A stretch of DNA of 5,082 nt from Treponema sp. (lineage in GTDB: Bacteria > Spirochaetota > Spirochaetia > Treponematales > Breznakiellaceae), in the NCBI GenBank assembly GCA_031255875.1, contig JAIRRR010000157.1, forward strand, positions 1 to 5,082, given 5' to 3'. This document shows positions 1 through 5,082 of this stretch, one piece after another; position 1 is the stretch's first letter; each line of letters opens with the position of its first letter. The notes below the pieces were generated by a model. The model was not told the origin of the DNA and ran no database searches. It saw only the letters and a list, made by a program, of their open reading frames with translations. The translations under genes and the position numbers were made by a program.

Positions 1-1
1 C

Positions 2-25
2 CCCCTTCCTGATACCTTAAAGGGG
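2..25. other. Weak inverted repeat upstream of tRNA-Val
   Basis: A six-base stem, CCCCTT at 2-7 and AAGGGG at 20-25, closes a 12-base loop immediately before the tRNA. No T-run follows it on the plus strand, so it is not a convincing terminator in that direction. It could belong to the tRNA leader or to the end of an upstream transcript outside the window. A stem of this size can occur by chance. Confidence 0.2.
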
Positions 26-26
26 C

Positions 27-100
27 GGGTGCATAGCTCAGCTGGTTAGAGCGCCGTCTTTACACGGCGGATGTCCCTGGTTCGAATCCGGGTGCGCCCA
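27..100 (+). tRNA. tRNA-Val (anticodon UAC)
   Basis: A complete cloverleaf can be folded by hand. The acceptor stem pairs GGGTGCA (27-33) with TGCGCCC (93-99), including one G-U pair. The D-stem pairs GCTC (36-39) with GAGC (49-52). The anticodon stem pairs CCGTC (54-58) with GGCGG (66-70). The T-stem pairs CCTGG (76-80) with CCGGG (88-92) around the canonical TTCGAAT loop. The seven-base anticodon loop is TTTACAC (59-65), which places TAC at 61-63, so the tRNA reads GUA and, by wobble or modification, other GUN valine codons. The discriminator is A100. The 3' CCA is not encoded, so it must be added by the CCA-adding enzyme. No intron or base-pairing defect is seen. The tRNA is convergent with the minus-strand operon to its right. 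Confidence 0.97.
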
Positions 101-121
101 AATTCCCGCATAACGGCGAAA

Positions 122-151
122 AACCTCCAAAAACCGCAGTTTCTGGAGGTT
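122..151 (-). terminator. Intrinsic terminator of the minus-strand operon
   Basis: The arms AACCTCCA (122-129) and TGGAGGTT (144-151) form eight base pairs. After a single A/C mismatch, AAAC (131-134) pairs with GTTT (139-142) around a CGCA loop. Read on the minus strand, the hairpin ends in a run of five T (complement of 119-123), the classic rho-independent form, about 32 bases after the stop codon of the 135-residue gene. On the plus strand it is followed by CCTATACG with no T-run, so it should terminate transcripts of the minus operon better than those of the tRNA. It may still protect the tRNA from convergent transcription. Confidence 0.8.
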
Positions 152-183
152 CCTATACGCCTAAAGCGGCCTTGAGCGGGGCG

Positions 184-591
184 TTAATCGACACGCGGCC
201 CGCGCCGCCCGCCCGCGCCAAAGTAGCGATCCAGCACGTCCAGTATGCGGCCGGCCTTGTCTTCCGGCGGGAGGGAATCCGGCACCACGGCGTTCACCCC
301 GATAAAGTGGGCCTTGGCGGCGTCATCCGCGCCAAAGTTATCGCCGTGCAGCACGATAATGGGGCAGCGTCTCTTGGAGCGCTCCTGGCGCACGTACTGC
401 ACTATGGTTTTCCAGTGCCGGGGAAAGTCGCAGGCGCTGACGACCATCGCGTGGGGATCGACTTCCTCGATGTTGTCCATGGCCTTGAGCGCCTGGCTGT
501 AACAGATAATCTCGACCGGCGCGGTGAGCCGGGAGGATGCGGCGATTCCCCACGGGGCTTCCGGAGAAGCGCAAATTACCATCAGTTTCAT
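184..591 (-). CDS. Small protein resembling a degenerate response-regulator receiver (pseudo-receiver) domain
   Basis: The product is a 135-residue cytoplasmic protein with no signal peptide or membrane segment. I do not recognise a named family. The layout resembles a CheY-like alternating beta/alpha fold. It has a first strand KLMVICAS (residues 2-9), a strand-plus-loop HAMVVSACDFPRHW where a receiver carries its phosphoacceptor Asp, a strand PIIVLHG where the conserved Thr/Ser would follow, and a GVNAVVPDSLPPED segment where GAxxYLxKP is expected. The final helix is GRILDVLDRYF. The acidic pocket near residue 10, the phosphoacceptor Asp (here Ala or Ser, with the nearby Asp displaced) and the conserved Lys all seem absent, so phosphorylation is unlikely if the fold assignment holds. 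The start ATG overlaps the upstream gene's TGA as ATGA, implying translational coupling, and a GGGGA motif (complement of 596-600) lies four bases upstream. The C-terminus is Gly/Arg-rich (GAGGRRGPRVD). The gene is real with high confidence; the receiver-like call is an inference of moderate confidence. Confidence 0.8.
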   Translation of the reverse strand: MKLMVICASPEAPWGIAASSRLTAPVEIICYSQALKAMDNIEEVDPHAMVVSACDFPRHWKTIVQYVRQERSKRRCPIIVLHGDNFGADDAAKAHFIGVNAVVPDSLPPEDKAGRILDVLDRYFGAGGRRGPRVD

Positions 592-1607
592 TCTGTCCCC
601 AGGTTGAGCACTACGTAATCCGTGATAATCCAGATATTGTCCCGGCGGCGCAGGGTATAGGTATAACGTTTCCGCTCGGTGTAGTCGCCCGACGGCACTT
701 TGAATTTTTCAAGCACTATTACCGCGCTCTCCTCCGCGTCATAACTGGTCCGCTCAATAGTGTACTCGGTGGGGATGGTAGAGATGTCCCCGTCCGTTAC
801 CGCGTTCCGCAGCTCGTCCCGGTACCGGGCCACCATGCGGCGGCGGCCCTCTTCGGATTCCGCCCTCCACTGGCGGCTGCGGACGCTGTCCCGCGACAAG
901 AGGGATTCCAGATCGAGGTAGAGGAAGAACTTTTCCCACTGGGATTTCTGCCGGGCTTTAAGCGTGTAGTCCACCACTTCGTCGGGGGAGAGTTTCTCGC
1001 GTACCAGTACCGCGTTGGTTTCCACATCCATTTCCAGGGGTATGCCGTCCGGGCCGGGAACCGAGGGGGGGCGCAGGCTGAGCGAAAGCCGGTTCGATTC
1101 CAGCGCGCCGCCGCTGTCCGCCGCCTCCTGCGCCGCGAGCGGCCCCCGGTAAAGGCCGGGGAACAGCCGCGCCCGGAGCACGTAGGCCCCGCTGTTCCTG
1201 AAATCCACGTAGTCCCGTACATCTTCCACAAAGGAAAAAGATTCGCCGCTTTCCACCGCGACCTCCCGGAAAAAAACCTGCCGGTAGCTCGACCGCTTGC
1301 GGACAAGCGGCGGCGCGGCCTCCAGGGGCCTGTTGGAAACCGTGCGCACGTCAAAATCAACCGAAAAGGCCCGGTCTTCGGCAAGGCGGAAACTGTAGCT
1401 TTCCGGCCCGTTGTTGGCGACGGTCACCTGGACAAGGATGGGGGCCTCGGTCAGGTAGTAGACCCGCCGGTCGAAAAAACGGACGCTCAGCTCGATATTC
1501 TGCGCGGCAAAAGCCGGGGATGCGCCAAAAGCGCCCAGGATACAGCATACAAGCAGGCGCGAAAAACACGGCAGGCCCGCGCGTACAGGCTTTTTATTTC
1601 CAGTCAC
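588..1607 (-). CDS. Exported two-domain protein of unknown function (beta-sandwich-like N-terminal region, NTF2-like C-terminal region)
   Basis: I do not recognise a named family. From the GTG at 1605-1607 the protein is 339 residues. That start has GGAG (complement of 1615-1618) seven bases upstream, whereas the longer in-frame TTG at 1647-1649 has no ribosome binding site and only adds residues before the signal peptide. The N-terminus is a Sec signal peptide: basic K5, K6, R9 and R17, a hydrophobic core at 18-29, and a probable signal peptidase I cut after A34 (AFA before AQN). The Cys residues inside the core do not make a good lipobox. The mature part appears to lack cysteine and should be periplasmic or surface exposed. 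Residues 35-130 are strand-rich with a VTVANNGPESYSF segment typical of Ig-like/CARDB-like sandwiches. Residues 207-339 have an amphipathic helical stretch followed by strands ending YTLRRRDNIWIITDYVV, a pattern seen in NTF2/SnoaL-like domains. Both fold calls are inferences. It is the first gene of the operon, with its stop overlapping the next start, and is divergent from mfd. Confidence 0.85.
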   Translation of the reverse strand: MTGNKKPVRAGLPCFSRLLVCCILGAFGASPAFAAQNIELSVRFFDRRVYYLTEAPILVQVTVANNGPESYSFRLAEDRAFSVDFDVRTVSNRPLEAAPPLVRKRSSYRQVFFREVAVESGESFSFVEDVRDYVDFRNSGAYVLRARLFPGLYRGPLAAQEAADSGGALESNRLSLSLRPPSVPGPDGIPLEMDVETNAVLVREKLSPDEVVDYTLKARQKSQWEKFFLYLDLESLLSRDSVRSRQWRAESEEGRRRMVARYRDELRNAVTDGDISTIPTEYTIERTSYDAEESAVIVLEKFKVPSGDYTERKRYTYTLRRRDNIWIITDYVVLNLGTE

Positions 1608-1614
1608 GATACAA

Positions 1615-1618
1615 CTCC
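1615..1618 (-). promoter_or_regulatory. Shine-Dalgarno GGAG that fixes the GTG start of the exported-protein gene
   Basis: On the minus strand GGAG is followed by a seven-base spacer, TTGTATC, and then GTG. This spacing is ideal and selects the start at 1607 over the upstream in-frame TTG at 1649. The motif overlaps the left edge of a 12-base palindrome, so its accessibility may depend on RNA structure. Confidence 0.75.
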
Positions 1619-1640
1619 GGCGCGCCGGCCCCTCGCGGGG
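1617..1640 (-). repeat. GC-rich self-complementary leader: palindrome plus tetraloop hairpin
   Basis: Positions 1617-1628 are a perfect palindrome, CCGGCGCGCCGG. It is immediately followed by CCCC (1629-1632), TCGC and GGGG (1637-1640), which on the minus-strand transcript is a CCCC-GCGA-GGGG hairpin with a GNRA loop. Both lie in the presumed 5' leader of the minus operon, and the palindrome includes two bases of the Shine-Dalgarno sequence. The pairing is seen directly; any effect on translation is inferred. Part of it would be coding if the TTG at 1649 were the true start. Confidence 0.4.
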
Positions 1641-1673
1641 TTCCGGCAAGGGTAAAACAGGCGTTCCCCGCCC

Positions 1674-1702
1674 TTAATAAAAAGACATTTTTATAGTATA
1701 GT
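1674..1702 (+). promoter_or_regulatory. Candidate sigma-70-type promoter for mfd
   Basis: In the AT-rich part of the divergent intergenic region, TTAATA (1674-1679, four of six matches to TTGACA) lies 17 bases before TATAGT (1697-1702, five of six matches to TATAAT). Another TATAGT sits at 1692-1697. Transcription would begin near 1709, leaving a leader of only about nine bases before the mfd ATG. The overlapping minus-strand TATACT (complement of 1695-1700) could be a -10 element for the divergent operon, though I find no good -35 for it. The call is by eye only. Confidence 0.4.
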
Positions 1703-1717
1703 GATCGGCAGATCGTC

Positions 1718-4700
1718 ATGAATACCTTATCCTTTCCGGCCTCACTTTCAAGAATAGATCTTTCGGCCGAGCTTGCCCGGGTCCTCGGGCGTTTTAAGCA
1801 GGGGGAATTCCCCCTGGATCTGGAAGGGGCCGAGGGATCCTTTACCGCCTTCCTCCTGGCACGGCTTTTTTCATCGGCCCCGGGCGTCTTCCTGGTCGTC
1901 ACCCCCACGGAACGCGAGGCCGAGGACCTTGCGGGGGACCTTGAAACCCTGGGGGCGCCGGCGGCGATCCTCCCCTGGTGGGGGACCATGGCCTACCGGG
2001 AAATGGCCCCCCTGTCCGCCGTCTTCGGGGAGCGGACCCGGGTACTGAGCGACCTGGCCCTGGGGCGGCCGGGCATAGTCCTGGTCCCGGAGCGGGCCTT
2101 CCTTACCCCGCTGCCGCCTGCGGATTATATACGGAGCCTGCTCATCGAGCTTAAAACCGGGGATACCATCGACACCCCGTCCCTGGCCCGGACCCTGGCG
2201 AGCTACGGCTATACCAGGGTGCCCCGGGTCCAGATCCACGGGGAGTTCGCCCTGCGCGGCGAAGTGCTCGACATACTGATGGGGGGCGACGAGGCGGCGG
2301 TCCGCGTGCTCTTCGACTTCGACACGGTAAAATCGATCAGGTTCTTCGACCCGGCCGATCAGACTACGACGGCGAGGGGCGGGCTGGAAAACCCCGGCCG
2401 CCTGCTTATCCGCCCGCTTAAAGAAGTTGTCTGGACCGACGAGCGCATCCTCGCCCTGGGCCGGGCCCTTGAGGAGGCCGGGGAATTTACCGATAACGGC
2501 AAGGCCTGCCTTGAGGACCTGATGGCCCGCCGTACCACCGCCGGGGAAGAATTACTCTTCCCCCTGGCCTTTGAAGGCGGGGGCGTCCCGGATCTGACCG
2601 GCTATCTTGGCGAAGGCGCGGTCGTTTTTTTCCTTGACCGCGAACGCCTTGAAAACGCCCAGGAATCCCTTGAGCGGGAGTACGGCGGGCTTTACCGCCA
2701 GGCCCGCGCCGGCGGCGGCCGCGAGATCCCCCTGCCCTCGCGCATACTGCTCCGCTTTGAGGATCTGGCAAGCCGCGCCGGAAGAAGCGTTTCTTTTATG
2801 AGCATCAAGCGGGACGCGGAAATTTCCGGCGCGCGGCTCCCCCTGGGCTGCGATCCCCCCCGGAGTTTTTTCGGGAACATCGACTACCTGAACGAGGAAT
2901 TCGGCAACCTGCTCGGCCAGGGCTGGCAGCTGGTCGTCGCCGCCGAATCCGAAGTGCAGGCGGAGCGTATCCGGGAACTGTTCAGGGACAGGGATGCGCT
3001 CAAGGCGGGCGGGCTGCCGGCGGTGGAGGCGCTACCGCTTTCCTCGGGTTTCGCGCTGCCCGCCGTAAAGCTCATGGTGGTGCAGGAAAACGAGATATTC
3101 GGACGCCGGAAGCGCGCGCCCCGATCGCTCAGGCAGGTTAAAAGCGCCGCCATTGACACCTTCGTGGAATTAAACCCGGGCGACTATGTGGTTCACGTTA
3201 ATTACGGAATCGGGCTTTTCAAGGGGATAGAGCGTATCAGGGCCCTGGGGCATGAGCGGGACTATGTCAGGATAGAGTACCTGGGCGAAGAGGTAGTGTT
3301 CGTGCCTATCGAGCAGGTGAACATGGTCCAGCGCTATATCGGGAACGAAGGCGCGCCGCCCCGGCTGGACAAGCTCGGATCCAAAAGCTGGGAAAACCGG
3401 AAAAACAGGGTAAGCAAATCCGTCGAGGACATTGCCCAGCGCCTGGTGGCGCTCTATTCAAAGCGGAAGGCCGCCCGGGGTTTCCCGTTCCCCAAAGACA
3501 CCGAGTGGCAGACCATGTTCGAGGCGGCCTTCCCCTTCGAGGAAACGGCCGATCAGCTCCGCTGTGTGGAAGAAATAAAGGAAGACATGGAGAGCCCCCA
3601 TCCCATGGACCGGCTTGTCTGCGGCGACGTGGGCTACGGCAAAACCGAAGTCGCGATGCGGGCCTGCTTTAAGGCGGTAATGGGGGGGAAGCAGGCGGCT
3701 TTCCTCGCGCCCACCACGATACTCGCCGAACAGCACTACGAGAATTTCCAGGAACGGTTTTCCCGTTTCCCGGTACGCATAGGTATGCTGTCGCGCTTTG
3801 TCGACCGGAAAAACGCCCGGCAGATTCTGGAACAGGTAAAAGACGGGCAGATAGACATACTGATAGGGACGCACCGGATCATCCAGCGGGACGTTGTTTT
3901 CAAGGACCTTGGCTTTATGGTTATCGACGAGGAGCAGCGTTTCGGCGTCAAGGACAAGGAGCGCCTCAAGGAGATGAAAACCAACGTGGACTGCCTTACC
4001 CTGAGCGCCACGCCCATACCCCGCACCCTCCACATGAGCCTACTCAAGATCCGCGACATGAGCCTCCTGGCCACGCCCCCGCGCAACCGGCACCCTATCG
4101 AAACGGTCATCGAGGAATGGAACGAGGAGCGTATCGCCCAGGCCATACGGAGGGAAGTCGAGCGGGGGGGGCAGATATTCTTCCTGCACAACAGGGTAGA
4201 GAGTCTCAGGGAGACGCGCATACTCCTTGAGCGCCTGGTGCCGGAAATGCTGGTGGACACGGCCCACGGCCAGATGGACGGGCAGGAACTGGAAGACGTG
4301 ATGCACCGGTTTATCCACGGGGGATTCCACGTGCTTGTTTCCACAACGATAATCGAAAACGGCATAGACATCCCCAACGTAAACACGATTATCATAGACC
4401 GGGCGGACATGTACGGTGTTTCCCAGCTTTACCAGCTCAGGGGCCGAGTCGGCCGTTCCGATCGGGTAGCCTACGCGTACCTTTTCTACCCCCGGGACAA
4501 GGCCCTGAACGAGGTCGCCATGAAGCGCCTGCAGGTAATATCGGACTTTACCGAACTCGGCTCGGGTTTCAAGATCGCCATGAAGGACATGGAGATCCGC
4601 GGGGCGGGGAACCTCCTGGGCCGCGAGCAGTCGGGCGACATTTATTCCGTGGGCTTCGACCTTTATCTGCGCCTGCTTGACGAGGCCATACGCCGGCTGG

Positions 4701-5082
4701 AAGACGAGCACTACGAGGCGGAAAACGAGACCCTGCTGGAACTGGAATACTCGGGCTTTATCCCGGACAGCTACATAGACGGGCCCCAGGAAAAAATGGA
4801 AGTCTACAAGAAGATCGCCTCGGTCAAAGACAAGGACGAGCTGGAAAGCCTCCACGCCGAGCTTCTGGACCGATTCGGCCCGCCCCCGGACGAGGCCGCC
4901 TCCCTGCTCTCCCTGGCGGAGATCCGCATTATCTGCCGCGAAATTTCCGTCGCTTCAATGAGGGAACGCTCCGGCCAGGTCCGCGTGGAATTCGGCAAGG
5001 TCGCCAAAGTTTCGATAGACCGGCTCCTGCGGCTTATCAAGGAAAGCGCGGGCAAGGCAAGGCTCGATCCCAAAGCGCCGAA
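1718..5082 (+). CDS. mfd: Transcription-repair coupling factor Mfd (3'-truncated by window edge)
   Basis: Mfd is a DNA translocase that binds RNA polymerase stalled at a lesion, pushes it off the template and recruits UvrA for nucleotide excision repair. 1121 codons are open without frameshift, against 1148 residues for E. coli Mfd, so only a short C-terminal piece is missing. Residues 1 to about 330 are UvrB-like (PWWGTMAYRE at 86-95, GEFALRGEVLDI at 175-186) with no Walker A, as normal for this degenerate module. The RNA-polymerase-interacting CarD-like domain starts near 485 (GDYVVHVNYGIGLF from 488). The helicase core carries Walker A GDVGYGKT at 636-643, DEEQRFG at 737-743, SATPIPRT from 763, ENGIDIP at 880-886 and QLRGRVGR at 906-913, followed by the RecG-like translocation motif region (MEIRGAGNLLG, EQSG). 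The C-terminal TRCF/D7 autoinhibitory domain begins near 1005 (FIPDSYI at 1014-1020). ATG 1718 is the only plausible start because TAG lies in frame at 1694. No Shine-Dalgarno sequence is evident. All key motifs are intact. Confidence 0.98.
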   Translation, partial: MNTLSFPASLSRIDLSAELARVLGRFKQGEFPLDLEGAEGSFTAFLLARLFSSAPGVFLVVTPTEREAEDLAGDLETLGAPAAILPWWGTMAYREMAPLSAVFGERTRVLSDLALGRPGIVLVPERAFLTPLPPADYIRSLLIELKTGDTIDTPSLARTLASYGYTRVPRVQIHGEFALRGEVLDILMGGDEAAVRVLFDFDTVKSIRFFDPADQTTTARGGLENPGRLLIRPLKEVVWTDERILALGRALEEAGEFTDNGKACLEDLMARRTTAGEELLFPLAFEGGGVPDLTGYLGEGAVVFFLDRERLENAQESLEREYGGLYRQARAGGGREIPLPSRILLRFEDLASRAGRSVSFMSIKRDAEISGARLPLGCDPPRSFFGNIDYLNEEFGNLLGQGWQLVVAAESEVQAERIRELFRDRDALKAGGLPAVEALPLSSGFALPAVKLMVVQENEIFGRRKRAPRSLRQVKSAAIDTFVELNPGDYVVHVNYGIGLFKGIERIRALGHERDYVRIEYLGEEVVFVPIEQVNMVQRYIGNEGAPPRLDKLGSKSWENRKNRVSKSVEDIAQRLVALYSKRKAARGFPFPKDTEWQTMFEAAFPFEETADQLRCVEEIKEDMESPHPMDRLVCGDVGYGKTEVAMRACFKAVMGGKQAAFLAPTTILAEQHYENFQERFSRFPVRIGMLSRFVDRKNARQILEQVKDGQIDILIGTHRIIQRDVVFKDLGFMVIDEEQRFGVKDKERLKEMKTNVDCLTLSATPIPRTLHMSLLKIRDMSLLATPPRNRHPIETVIEEWNEERIAQAIRREVERGGQIFFLHNRVESLRETRILLERLVPEMLVDTAHGQMDGQELEDVMHRFIHGGFHVLVSTTIIENGIDIPNVNTIIIDRADMYGVSQLYQLRGRVGRSDRVAYAYLFYPRDKALNEVAMKRLQVISDFTELGSGFKIAMKDMEIRGAGNLLGREQSGDIYSVGFDLYLRLLDEAIRRLEDEHYEAENETLLELEYSGFIPDSYIDGPQEKMEVYKKIASVKDKDELESLHAELLDRFGPPPDEAASLLSLAEIRIICREISVASMRERSGQVRVEFGKVAKVSIDRLLRLIKESAGKARLDPKAP

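Noticed and set aside
27..100. tRNA-Val 3' end as an integration site for a mobile element
   Set aside because: No integrase, direct repeat of the tRNA 3' end or other mobile-element gene is present in the window.
1619..1626. GGCGCGCC within the palindrome as a restriction-related site
   Set aside because: This eight-base sequence is a known restriction recognition site, but a single copy has no meaning without a modification system nearby.
537..1655. Long plus-strand open frame (372 codons) opposite the exported-protein gene
   Set aside because: It mirrors the minus-strand gene. The minus frame has a signal peptide, an ideal Shine-Dalgarno sequence, ATGA coupling to the next gene and a sensible composition. 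The plus frame is rich in Arg, Pro, Val and His with no recognisable domain, typical of antisense frames in GC-rich DNA.
1718..2700. Possible defective N-terminal ATPase in Mfd because no Walker A is present
   Set aside because: The UvrB-like N-terminal module of Mfd normally lacks ATPase motifs; the active ATPase is the C-terminal helicase core, which is complete here.
3458..4855. Several long minus-strand open frames (191, 224 and 271 codons) opposite mfd
   Set aside because: They lie antisense to the helicase core of mfd, whose motifs are all intact in the plus frame. They overlap each other and show no domain or ribosome binding site I could support.

Overview
The window is GC-rich (I estimate around 60%) bacterial chromosome with an ordinary housekeeping layout. 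The Mfd protein, with its blocks around the Walker A and RNA-polymerase-interacting regions, reads to me as spirochaetal, probably Treponema-like. That is recognition from memory, not a search result, and the phylum should be treated as a moderate-confidence guess. Frequent ATA isoleucine codons despite the high GC are visible in the sequence.

Layout from left to right: a plus-strand tRNA-Val (anticodon UAC) lies at 27-100. An intrinsic terminator hairpin at 122-151 follows, whose U-tract is on the minus strand. Next is a two-gene minus-strand operon read right to left. Its first gene (588-1607) encodes an exported protein with a signal peptide, a beta-sandwich-like N-terminal region and an NTF2-like C-terminal region. 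Its second gene (184-591) encodes a small protein that looks like a degenerate response-regulator receiver domain. The two genes overlap by the four bases ATGA. A 110-bp divergent intergenic region (1608-1717) holds an AT-rich promoter-like block and a GC-rich self-complementary leader. From 1718 to the right edge runs mfd, the transcription-repair coupling factor, with 1121 codons visible and only the extreme C-terminus missing.

Mfd is the only protein gene whose function can be stated firmly. It releases stalled RNA polymerase from DNA lesions and recruits the UvrA/B excision machinery. Nothing in the sequence links the divergent operon to repair beyond position. I see no mobile element, CRISPR array, defence gene or clear sign of horizontal transfer. 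The most interesting items are the uncharacterised operon pairing an exported protein with a pseudo-receiver, the structured leader at its ribosome binding site, the apparent lack of a Shine-Dalgarno sequence before mfd, and the high ATA codon use.
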